Of a DNA stretch of 24,592 bases, positions 8,740 to 16,333 are shown one piece after another. Under the pieces are notes generated by a model, which worked only from the letters and a program-made list of their open reading frames with translations, had not been told where the DNA came from and did not search any database. This DNA comes from Holosporales bacterium (lineage in GTDB: Bacteria > Pseudomonadota > Alphaproteobacteria > BNTO01), in the NCBI GenBank assembly GCA_031270515.1, contig JAISXM010000069.1, forward strand, positions 1-24,592, in the 5' to 3' direction. A program made the translations under genes and the position numbers. The first letter of the stretch is position 1. Each line of letters starts with the position of its first letter.

Positions 8740-10533
8740 ATGTATAAAATGCAAGCTAACAAAAGAAACGTAACTTCAAAACTTCGCTCTAATGTCCTAA
8801 AAACTATTCGTCAGATCTTATTTTTGTCTGCACTTGCAGGAGTTACTGCGAATGCGAACGAAAATTATACCTACGACGAAATAGACGCCATATATAAAAT
8901 GATAGGAGACCAAAGTATTGCATGTATAAATTGGGAAGAAGACTGGAGAGATCGGATAAATATTCTCATTAGGAATGTGATATACGCTAAAGGAGTCATG
9001 ACAGTCACAGTTACCATAAATACAGGAAGGACCGCTGAAGAAATAGAAAGATATGATGAGCAAGTACGCAATCCGTGGGGGCTGCCTCATCTCCCCATTA
9101 ACATTCAGAGGTGTTGCATTGCAAGGAATGTCGAACGAATTGAAGAGTCCACGTTTGAAAACTACATAGTTTCTGACGGGCTCGCGTTCGAAGCAGGAAG
9201 TCATCTCTGTTTCATTGGGAAACATTGCTTTAGCAGCACGTGCATGCTAAACATTTGTATCCCTAAAAATGTTACACAAAGTGCGACCACAATAATGGAC
9301 GCGGCTTTTGAGCAGGCCGACATTTCGCTGATAATTCTTAATTGCAATATTAACGCGCTTCCACCTCGTCTGTTCTATGACGTAATATCTTACGAAATTA
9401 TTATTTTTTCGTGCATTGATACGATCGGGAATGAGTGTTTCAGGTGGGAAGGATTCGGGGCATTCGGAGGAAACAATAGGCACCAATTTGATGCAACAAG
9501 AATTATTAACCAACATCAAATAGCGCACATTGGACCACACGCATTAGTCAACAACAAAATTTCAAAATACACTGGGTCCTCAGATTTGCGGAAGATTGAT
9601 ACATATGCATTTGAATTTTCAAATCTAATCGATGTGGACTTAAGTCGATCCCGAAATGTGAAATTTGGATATGGAGTATTCAACGGATGTGAGAATCTTT
9701 CATCAATCGTTTTGCCACCTAATATAATGTCTATACCTAAATGTATATGTAGCAACTGCAGGAACTTAACATCGATATTCTTCCCTGATTCGGTTACATC
9801 TTTGAAAGAGTATTGCTTCGCACAAAGCGGGCTACGCGAGATAGACTTACCCCATAGCCTTCTCTCAATTAGGAAAGAAGCACTAGTGGATACTTGCATA
9901 AAACATTTGACCATCCCGGCAAGCGTTTTACATATGGGGGACAACGCTGTGTATGGAATCCCCAAACTAACCTTTGAACGCTCAGCTCAATCACGATATT
10001 TTAGTGCGGATACATTGAGTAATTTAGAACGTATAGGGAGGTTTGGCCCAAACGAAATGGAGAACGCGTTTGTCGTAACTGAAATCCCCTTAAGCTATTT
10101 TGTAAATGAGGCAGGGGTCGAAGATTTTGCAAATACGTTGGATGAGACCACAATGCCAAACTATTCGGTATTAGTGCGTTGGTCACCTAATCGGGGAGGC
10201 GTTTCGGTAAACGGGCTGACAAAAAGTCTACGATCGTGGCTGAACTATGCATGGTACCACGATACATGTTTCTACAAAAAATACGTCTGCGTTCCTGGAT
10301 CTGACGATGACGGTCTGTTCCAACATTTGACGGACGGAAGACTATACGTTCGGCCAGCAGGATCACTGCCCGTTAAGCAAATTGTAGAGGATCAACACCA
10401 ACAAGCTCTGGTTGAATTGAAAGCAGAAGCTCTGGTTGAATCGCTAGCGGAAGAAGCTCTGGTTCAATTGGCAGAAATTCTGGCACAAGAGGAAGACGTG
10501 CTGGAAGAGGAAGACATGCTGGGGTCCCCATAA
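8740..10533 (+). CDS. Secreted BspA-type leucine-rich-repeat protein with repetitive acidic tail
   Basis: A basic N-terminus and hydrophobic core (IRQILFLSALAGVTANA) give a likely Sec signal peptide. Residues ~110-430 contain LRR_5/BspA-like units, visible as FNGCENLSSIVLPPNIMSIP, CRNLTSIFFPDSVTSLKEYC, SGLREIDLPHSLLSIRKEAL and CIKHLTIPASVLHMG. Such proteins bind host or matrix proteins in other bacteria and protists. The last ~50 residues are Glu/Leu/Ala-rich with repeats of the EALVE and EEDxL types. The final codons GSP-stop come from a family-1 repeat arm. AGAAG lies before the chosen ATG; a second ATG three codons in is also possible. Base composition is more AT-rich than neighbouring leuS, hinting at a distinct origin (inference). 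Confidence 0.85.
   Translation: MYKMQANKRNVTSKLRSNVLKTIRQILFLSALAGVTANANENYTYDEIDAIYKMIGDQSIACINWEEDWRDRINILIRNVIYAKGVMTVTVTINTGRTAEEIERYDEQVRNPWGLPHLPINIQRCCIARNVERIEESTFENYIVSDGLAFEAGSHLCFIGKHCFSSTCMLNICIPKNVTQSATTIMDAAFEQADISLIILNCNINALPPRLFYDVISYEIIIFSCIDTIGNECFRWEGFGAFGGNNRHQFDATRIINQHQIAHIGPHALVNNKISKYTGSSDLRKIDTYAFEFSNLIDVDLSRSRNVKFGYGVFNGCENLSSIVLPPNIMSIPKCICSNCRNLTSIFFPDSVTSLKEYCFAQSGLREIDLPHSLLSIRKEALVDTCIKHLTIPASVLHMGDNAVYGIPKLTFERSAQSRYFSADTLSNLERIGRFGPNEMENAFVVTEIPLSYFVNEAGVEDFANTLDETTMPNYSVLVRWSPNRGGVSVNGLTKSLRSWLNYAWYHDTCFYKKYVCVPGSDDDGLFQHLTDGRLYVRPAGSLPVKQIVEDQHQQALVELKAEALVESLAEEALVQLAEILAQEEDVLEEEDMLGSP
10402..10524 (+). repeat. Tandem repeats encoding the acidic tail of the BspA-like protein
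   Basis: GAAGCTCTGGTTGAAT-type units recur at 10402, 10426 and 10453, followed by two GAGGAAGACRTGCTGG units. Unit spacings are multiples of three, so the frame is preserved. Confidence 0.75.
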
Positions 10534-10555
10534 CAAGCGACTTGAATGTCGTTGA
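10521..10555 (-). repeat. Family-1 half element (inverted) at the BspA-like stop codon
   Basis: The stretch TCCCCATAACAAGCGACTTG, continuing with AATGTCGTTG, is the reverse complement of the family-1 right arm (compare CAACGAACTTCAAATTGTTT, then GTTATGGGGA). The TAA stop of the upstream gene lies inside it. The other arm is not recognisable. Confidence 0.6.
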
Positions 10556-10647
10556 TAGACGAGATACGACACTTCTTGTGCTTGAGTATACATCATTCCC
10601 GTTTTTTGATAGCATTACTATAGCAGCGAGATAAAGCAAGGCACCCT

Positions 10648-13488
10648 ATGTATTCATTTAAAAGCGTTGAAGCAAAATGGCAGCGCATCTGGCAAGAGCG
10701 CAACGTTGACGCGACCCCGGACGTGTCCAGCTCGTCGGGGAAGAAGTGCTACGTGTTGGAGATGCTGCCGTACCCTTCGGGCATGATCCACATGGGGCAT
10801 GTCCGCAATTACTACATTGGTGACGTGATTGCTCGCTTTAAAAAGTCCAATGGTTTCAGCGTGCTGCATCCCATGGGGTGGGACGCGTTCGGAATGCCCG
10901 CGGAAAATGCGGCGCTGAAGCACGGCAAGCACCCAAAGGATTGGACGTACGAAAACATTAACGCGATGAAGAATACGCTTGCGCCGTTGGGGCTTTCGTA
11001 TGATTGGGACCGTGAAATATCAACTTGTTCCGAAGAGTACTATGGTCATGAGCAAAGACTGTTCCTTGAAATGTACGAACATGGATTGGTATATCAAAAG
11101 GATTCTTGGGTGAACTGGGATCCCGTAGACAACACTGTGCTCGCAAATGAACAGGTCGTGGACGGCAAAGGGTGGCGTTCCGGCGCAGAAGTCGAGAAAA
11201 AACAGCTGAAACACTGGTGCTTGCGCATTACAAATTACGCGGAAGAGTTGTTGGCGAATTTAAACTCCTTAAAGTGTGTCGATACGGTTGAGGGGGATAC
11301 TGTAACGTGGTCCGGCTGGCCAGAAAAAGTGCTGACCATGCAGGAAAATTGGATCGGCAAGTCTGAAGGGGTGTCTGTGCGGTTTGAGTTTGATGCGACG
11401 CCGCGCCTCCATAGCTACCAAGATTCACATTTATTAATCTTTACAACTCGCCCAGAGACGCTTTTTGGCGCGAGCTTTTGCGCGATTGCCGCGGGCCATC
11501 CGCTCGTTGCGTTTTTGGCGGAGCACGACCCAGCTCTGGCGGATTTTGTGACGCAGTGCCAAAAGGGGCCTGCCACAGAAAGCGCCCAAAGCCTAGCCGA
11601 GAAGATGGGGTATGATACGGGCATTTTTGTAAAAAATCCGCTAGATCCAAGCCAAAAGATTCCCGTGTATGTGGCGAACTTTGTGTTGATGGAGTATGGG
11701 ACCGGCGCAATTTTCGGATGTCCAGCTCATGATGAGCGCGACTTTGACTTTGCGACGAAGTACAATTTGCCTATAAAAAATGTGATCAAGCCAATTTTTC
11801 CTGATTCGGAGTCCGAGTGTTCAGGTTTAGGCTCAGGCTCAGCCTCCGCCTCAGATCCAGGCTCAGCTTCAGGCTCAGCATCAGGCCCTGCACCATCCTC
11901 AGACTCAGGCTCACTGAACTCGTCATTCGCACTTCCGTATGTGGATACTGTCGGCACGATGACACAGTCGGAGTTTTTGGACGGATTGACCGTAATTGAG
12001 GCGAGGAAGCAAGCTTGCGACTACATCGAAAAGCAGCGCATAGGGACAAGGCAAACGACATATCGCTTGAGGGATTGGTCCGTGTCGCGGCAACGTTATT
12101 GGGGCTGCCCAATTCCCATGATCCATTGCGACAAGTGCGGGATTGTGCCCGTACCAAAGAAAGACCTGCCCGTGCTGCTGCCCCCTGATGTCAATTTCGT
12201 CGTGCCAGGCAACCCTCTGGACCGCCATCCAACGTGGAAGCACACCACGTGCCCCAAGTGCGGCAATGCTGCAGTCCGGGAAACGGACACCTTGGATACG
12301 TTTTTTGAGTCCTCGTGGTATTTTTTGCGCAATTGCTGCCCACATGACAAGGAGCCCGTGAACAAAGCTGCGCTCGCCGAATGGATGCCTGTGGATTTGT
12401 ACATCGGGGGCATTGAGCACGCAGTGTTGCATTTGTTGTACGCGCGCTTCTTTACGATGGTGCTGAACGACCTGGGGTACATTAATCGACGGGAGCCGTT
12501 CTCCACTCTGCTGACACAAGGGATGGTGTGCCATACGTCGTTCCGGGACGACCGCGGCGATTGGCTATACCCGCAGGAGGTCGTGCATGAAGCGGACGGA
12601 AGCTACGTCACGAAAGATGGCCGGCGCCCGGTTACCGCAGTGCGGTCAGAGAAAATGAGCAAGTCCAAAAAGAACCTCGTGGACCCGAACGAAATCGTGG
12701 CGACGTATGGGGCGGACGCGCTGCGCGTGTTCATGATGTCGGACACTCCGTATGAAAAAGATTTCGATTGGAATACGGAATCTCTGGATGGCGCATGGCG
12801 GTATATTAATAAGATGTGGCGACTGTGTGAGCACGTTTGCGAAAAGTACACGCTGTCCGAGTGGGTGCTGAAAAAGGCGAATGCGCGAGAGGTTTATAAG
12901 GATAAAGATGCGGACAATAAGCGGGACGCAATATTAAGAACTGCCCACAAGTATTTGAATAAAATAAATCGCTCTTTGAATAATTTCGCATTTCACAAAG
13001 CAATTGCATTTCACAGAGAATTGACTAGGGAAATGGAATGGGCCATCATGGGGACGGGCGCGTGCGACGCCACGGGTTCAGCGGGAGCGCGCGCTCAAAC
13101 AGATTCGGATATGTCGCAGCATGAGTGCAACGAAGCACCATCCCCAGAGACAATTGCCGAAGTTATGTATATTTGGATCAGCGCGTTTCTGCCATTTGCA
13201 CCTCATTTCGCAATGGAGGCGTATCAAACGGTGTTCAAGCCGTCGGATATAACGACGCACTTGAAATGGCCGACGTTGCGCGCCGCACTTGTGCAAGATG
13301 ACATTGTGACTATCGCAGTGCAGGTAAATGGGCGCTTGCGCGGGACATTTGACATCGACGTTGATGCGGATAAAGAGACGCTGACGCGGGCGGCGTTCAT
13401 GGTCGATGGAGCGAAGAGGTTTATTGGGGATGCGGCAGTGAAAAATATTATTGTGGTGCCAAACCGCCTAGTGAATATTGTTGTATGA
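10648..13488 (+). CDS. leuS: Leucyl-tRNA synthetase
   Basis: LeuRS charges tRNA-Leu in the cytoplasm. The class I HIGH motif reads HMGH in PYPSGMIHMGHVRNYYIGD (residues ~48-51), and KMSKS is at residues 669-673. The CP1 editing domain shows TTRPETLFGASF and YGTGAIFGCPAHDERD, and the zinc-like insert has CDKCG/CPKCG. At 946 residues it exceeds the usual 850-880. One excess block at residues ~385-430 is Ser/Gly/Ala-rich and interrupts the editing domain after IKNVIKPIFPDSE. Another, near residues 795-830, precedes ETIAEVMYIWISAFLPFAPH. The catalytic motifs remain intact, so it is probably functional. AAGG precedes the ATG by 6 nt. plsC overlaps the stop by 4 nt. Confidence 0.97.
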   Translation: MYSFKSVEAKWQRIWQERNVDATPDVSSSSGKKCYVLEMLPYPSGMIHMGHVRNYYIGDVIARFKKSNGFSVLHPMGWDAFGMPAENAALKHGKHPKDWTYENINAMKNTLAPLGLSYDWDREISTCSEEYYGHEQRLFLEMYEHGLVYQKDSWVNWDPVDNTVLANEQVVDGKGWRSGAEVEKKQLKHWCLRITNYAEELLANLNSLKCVDTVEGDTVTWSGWPEKVLTMQENWIGKSEGVSVRFEFDATPRLHSYQDSHLLIFTTRPETLFGASFCAIAAGHPLVAFLAEHDPALADFVTQCQKGPATESAQSLAEKMGYDTGIFVKNPLDPSQKIPVYVANFVLMEYGTGAIFGCPAHDERDFDFATKYNLPIKNVIKPIFPDSESECSGLGSGSASASDPGSASGSASGPAPSSDSGSLNSSFALPYVDTVGTMTQSEFLDGLTVIEARKQACDYIEKQRIGTRQTTYRLRDWSVSRQRYWGCPIPMIHCDKCGIVPVPKKDLPVLLPPDVNFVVPGNPLDRHPTWKHTTCPKCGNAAVRETDTLDTFFESSWYFLRNCCPHDKEPVNKAALAEWMPVDLYIGGIEHAVLHLLYARFFTMVLNDLGYINRREPFSTLLTQGMVCHTSFRDDRGDWLYPQEVVHEADGSYVTKDGRRPVTAVRSEKMSKSKKNLVDPNEIVATYGADALRVFMMSDTPYEKDFDWNTESLDGAWRYINKMWRLCEHVCEKYTLSEWVLKKANAREVYKDKDADNKRDAILRTAHKYLNKINRSLNNFAFHKAIAFHRELTREMEWAIMGTGACDATGSAGARAQTDSDMSQHECNEAPSPETIAEVMYIWISAFLPFAPHFAMEAYQTVFKPSDITTHLKWPTLRAALVQDDIVTIAVQVNGRLRGTFDIDVDADKETLTRAAFMVDGAKRFIGDAAVKNIIVVPNRLVNIVV
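11817..11914 (+). repeat. GGCTCA-type hexamer repeat inside leuS
   Basis: Imperfect hexamers (GGCTCA, GCCTCA, GATCCA, GCATCA) run for about 100 nt and encode the SGSASASDPGSASGSAS-type block. Because the hexamer is a multiple of three, expansion or contraction keeps the leuS frame. Confidence 0.8.
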
Positions 13489-14273
13489 AGCAAACGAACA
13501 AAACTGAAGTTAAGCCTTTTCGCGCCTACGCTAGAGAGCTCGTCCTTGCGCTGAGGTCGGTGGCATTTATTGCGTCGCTTGTGATTTTTGTTTGCAGCGT
13601 CGTGTTAGTTTGTTGGCCCTTCATATATGTGTCAAGACGAGTCGCATTTTTCGTCTTCTCTTCGACGACGCGCGTGTCGCTTTGGTTGATGCGCTTGATA
13701 CTTCGGATAAAAGTTCGGTTCGAAAACTTGGACATTCTGCACAGCACAAAGGCGGCATATCCTTGCTTTTTATTGGCTCCCAAACATCAATCCGAGATCG
13801 AGACGCTGATCTTTTCTATATTTTTTGATTCATTCCGCATCGTATACAAGCAGGGTATAAACGAGCTCCCCATAATCAGCAGTTATATGAAGCGCATGAA
13901 TTTCATCGCAATTGACAGGGAGGCGGGGCGCGCGGCGCTGCAAACTTTGCTGGACGAAGGGTTGAAATCCATTGGAACCGGGAGCCCAATCCTGATTTTC
14001 CCAGAGGGGACTCGCACGGCGTTTGGGGAGCGAGGCAATTACCATGCTGGGGTTGCGTTGATGTACGAAAAGATGAATGTGCCTATATTGCCTGTAGTGC
14101 ACAACTCGGGCCAGTTTTTTAAGCCGCACGCATTTATTAAGGACCCGGGCGAAATTGTGTTCCGTTTTCTGCCGCCAATTTATCCGGGGCTGTCCGCTCG
14201 CGAGGCGCTGAAAGAGTTGGAGGCGAAGCTAGAGGAAGATAAGTCAGTCCACAACATAGGCCTATCTGCATAA
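13485..14273 (+). CDS. plsC: 1-acyl-sn-glycerol-3-phosphate acyltransferase (PlsC/LPLAT family)
   Basis: This membrane enzyme makes phosphatidic acid from lysophosphatidic acid. An N-terminal membrane segment (VAFIASLVIFVCSVVLVCW) is followed by LLAPKHQSEIETLIF, where H101 and E106 form the H-x4-E variant common in alphaproteobacterial PlsC. The substrate motif FPEGTRT starts at residue 172, with ILPVVHNSG downstream. A length of 262 residues is typical. Its ATG overlaps the leuS TGA (ATGA), implying translational coupling. It converges with gmk, with only 41 nt between them. Confidence 0.93.
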   Translation: MKQTNKTEVKPFRAYARELVLALRSVAFIASLVIFVCSVVLVCWPFIYVSRRVAFFVFSSTTRVSLWLMRLILRIKVRFENLDILHSTKAAYPCFLLAPKHQSEIETLIFSIFFDSFRIVYKQGINELPIISSYMKRMNFIAIDREAGRAALQTLLDEGLKSIGTGSPILIFPEGTRTAFGERGNYHAGVALMYEKMNVPILPVVHNSGQFFKPHAFIKDPGEIVFRFLPPIYPGLSAREALKELEAKLEEDKSVHNIGLSA

Positions 14274-14314
14274 TACTAATTGTCTGCGTAAGTTTTTGTC
14301 GACAATGTTGCTAG

Positions 14315-14917
14315 TCAATTTGAAGTGAATCCCAAATAAGTCTGATGTCTATTTCGACATCTCTCTGCGCGAACAATACTCTCCACGTTAAGTAAACATT
14401 CCTGCAATACATCGTTTAACACGCAATAATCATACTCGACCGCGTGCTCCATCTCCCGCTCAGCACTCAGCAACCGCATCCGTATCTTTTCTGCGTCATC
14501 CTGACCGCGCGCATACAACCGCCTCTCCAGCTCCTCCATCGACGGCGGCAGCAAAAAAATCGCAACAACGCTCCCCCCAAACAATTCCTTCAAGCGCACC
14601 GTTCCATTGCGCTCAATCACGCAGATCGTGTCTATGCCCTGCTGTTGATTTTGCAGCAATTGAGTTTTCGGGGTGCCGCATCTTGTGGTGTATATTTCCG
14701 TGTATTCGACTAAATTTTCATTTTTAATATGCATGTCGAATTCTTCGTTTGATACAAATATATAGTCGACTCCATCTATTTCGCTGGGGCGCTTTGCGCG
14801 AGTATTTAGGGACACAGATCTGACTACGTTGGGAATCGTCGCAATCAAGTGTTGCGCCACCGTGGTCTTGCCCGCGCCAGATGGGGCGGATATTGCGAAA
14901 ATCAAGCCGTCGTTCAT
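14315..14917 (-). CDS. gmk: Guanylate kinase
   Basis: Gmk phosphorylates GMP to GDP. The P-loop APSGAGKTT lies at residues ~11-19, and the GMP-binding region shows VSLNTRAKRPSEIDGVDYIF and VEYTEIYTTRCGTPKTQL. Compared with the usual S-x-TTR-x-PR and NYYGTP patterns, the aromatic GMP contacts before GTP are replaced (TTRC), and the usual DIDWQG strand reads VIERNG. The lid and C-terminal helices (RLYARGQDDAEKIRMRLLSA) are normal, as is the 200-residue length. It is probably still Gmk, but its substrate site has drifted. The start is set by AGGAC 5 nt upstream. The RBS and start are tandemly duplicated upstream. It follows atpG on the same strand. Confidence 0.92.
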   Translation of the reverse strand: MNDGLIFAISAPSGAGKTTVAQHLIATIPNVVRSVSLNTRAKRPSEIDGVDYIFVSNEEFDMHIKNENLVEYTEIYTTRCGTPKTQLLQNQQQGIDTICVIERNGTVRLKELFGGSVVAIFLLPPSMEELERRLYARGQDDAEKIRMRLLSAEREMEHAVEYDYCVLNDVLQECLLNVESIVRAERCRNRHQTYLGFTSN

Positions 14918-15035
14918 AAATGTCCTTTTAAATTAAGCGAAGCGTATTCGTTAGTCGAAGCGTACCTATATAAAACCATCGTTCAGAAATGTCCTCTTAA
15001 ATTAAGCAAAGCGTATTCGTCAGTCGAAAAACGTA
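14911..15035 (-). repeat. Tandem duplication of the gmk ribosome-binding site and start
   Basis: Two copies 69 nt apart (14911-14964 and 14980-15035) share the Shine-Dalgarno, spacer and first codons. In the distal copy the ATG is CTG, and the frame reads xNDGFI then stop, echoing MNDGLI of Gmk. Extra CGTATTCGT/CGTACTCGT fragments continue up to the atpG stop. Confidence 0.85.
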
Positions 15036-15061
15036 TTTACTCGTCGAAACGTACTCGTTAG

Positions 15062-16090
15062 TTAATTGCGCTCCACAGTCCCTGCAATAATCTCAATCAA
15101 TTCGTTTGTAATATTGGTTTGGCGAGTTCGGTTATACCGTAAGCTCAATTTGTCAATCAGCTCTTCGGCATTGCGTTTGGAGCTGTCCATCATGGTCATT
15201 CGTCCTGCAAACTCGCACGTTTCAGACTCAAGGAACGCCTTATATATGCGCACAAGGGTCAAGTTATCAAGCAGAGGCTCTATGACACTCTCTATGGATG
15301 GCTCTAAGCGTAACGGGTTGCTCGGCGTGCTCGGATTGATTAGCGTACTGGGCGAACTTGTGGAACTTGAATCACTTTGCGTGCTTGAATTGCTTGGCGC
15401 AGCTATATTGGCCGATCCATCCGCCCCTCTGGGCGCTCCCGCACTTCCAGAATATTCGCGTTGTATCAACTCAATCTTCGCTAAATCGGCATTCGGATAT
15501 AAACTCACAGACGTAACACCTTGAGTCAACGTATTCACAAAATTACCTGCGACAAGACTAACCGACCCGACCTCGCCATTTTGGTACCATTTTTTTACGT
15601 GATCAAACACATACACCGCCAGCTCCATGCAGGTGGCATGCTTCGAAAAGTGCCCCAGCCCAGCAAGTGGCTCCGTTACGTTAGGCTTGTGCTTCACGAA
15701 ATATTCGGCCGCCTTGAGCGTCATCGGCACAAATTCGCACGCCCGCGGACGGTAACGGTTATAAACAGCGAGCGCTTCTTTGACCGAGACCATGTTATAA
15801 CTTCCGCAAAGCCCTTTTTGCGCGCCAAATACGCAAATAATATGGGGTTTGGTGGGGTCTTCTTCAAAAACATGCGCAGGTAAACATTTGCGACAATTGC
15901 TATATTGCTCGCCATTATTCATGATTTGCTGCAATGCTTGGGCCAACGACGACTCGTAATTGCGCGCGATTTGCAACATGCGGACCGATTGCCTGAAGCG
16001 CGACGCCGCAATCAGCTTCATTGCCGCAATCAGCTTGTGCGTTGATTTCACACTGTTGATCCGTTTTTTTATGTCTTGCAAGCCTGCCAT
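15062..16090 (-). CDS. atpG: F1Fo ATP synthase subunit gamma
   Basis: The gamma subunit is the central rotor shaft of F1 ATPase. The N-terminal helix MAGLQDIKKRINSVKSTHKL is followed by AAMKLIAASRF. The Rossmann part has FGAQKGLCGSYN, and the C-terminal helix GRMTMMDSSKRNAEELIDKL continues as YNRTRQTNITNELIEIIAG. At 342 residues it is about 45-50 longer than usual. The extra is a Ser/Thr/Pro/Asn-rich block at residues ~215-260, between the Rossmann fold and the C-terminal helix. Both shaft helices are complete. The usual atpHAGDC neighbours are absent: gmk lies downstream and a BamF-like gene upstream. A TATAAT-like -10 on the minus strand, in the structured spacer, could drive it (inference). 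Confidence 0.95.
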   Translation of the reverse strand: MAGLQDIKKRINSVKSTHKLIAAMKLIAASRFRQSVRMLQIARNYESSLAQALQQIMNNGEQYSNCRKCLPAHVFEEDPTKPHIICVFGAQKGLCGSYNMVSVKEALAVYNRYRPRACEFVPMTLKAAEYFVKHKPNVTEPLAGLGHFSKHATCMELAVYVFDHVKKWYQNGEVGSVSLVAGNFVNTLTQGVTSVSLYPNADLAKIELIQREYSGSAGAPRGADGSANIAAPSNSSTQSDSSSTSSPSTLINPSTPSNPLRLEPSIESVIEPLLDNLTLVRIYKAFLESETCEFAGRMTMMDSSKRNAEELIDKLSLRYNRTRQTNITNELIEIIAGTVERN

Positions 16091-16166
16091 GTTCTACACC
16101 GCTATACCTGTCCTTAATATAATATCAGCACATTAAGCATGCTAACATAACCGCTTTTTTACAGAA

Positions 16167-16331
16167 TTATACCCAATCACAAAAAGTTTATCAGTGCGTC
16201 GTTTCGGATCCCAAGCTTGAGCAGTACGCTCTAGTACAGCTCGGCGTCGGGTGCCCATTCAACGAGTTGAATGGGGTCCCGGCTTGGGCTCCAAAACTCC
16301 TGCGGCTAACTCTTATTGTGATTGGGTATAA
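16167..16331. other. 165-nt multibranched palindromic element (possible structured RNA or mobile element)
   Basis: The outer stem is a perfect 16-bp inverted repeat, TTATACCCAATCACAA (16167-16182) with TTGTGATTGGGTATAA (16316-16331), continued after a small bulge by AGTT/AACT. Inside, a second stem pairs 16201-16216 with 16282-16297 (14 of 16 positions, including CCCAAGC/GCTTGGG). It opens into two hairpins: GAGC-A-GTAC with GTAC-A-GCTC (16219-16242), and CCCATTCAA with TTGAATGGG closed by a CGAG loop (16254-16275), extended by CGGG/CCCG. The element abuts the stop codon of the BamF-like gene and precedes atpG. It does not match tRNA, 5S, SRP or tmRNA layouts that I know. It could be a processing or termination structure, an ncRNA, or a palindromic mobile element. 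Confidence 0.7.
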
Positions 16332-16333
16332 CG

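Noticed and set aside
11727..11957. Minus-strand open frame opposite the leuS hexamer repeat
   Set aside because: It is a by-product of the GGCTCA repeat being open on both strands; the leuS frame continues through with conserved motifs on both sides.
16201..16297. Possible tRNA or tmRNA in the structured spacer
   Set aside because: The stems do not give an acceptor, D-arm, anticodon arm and T-arm of the right lengths, and no CCA-type end or T-loop consensus is present.
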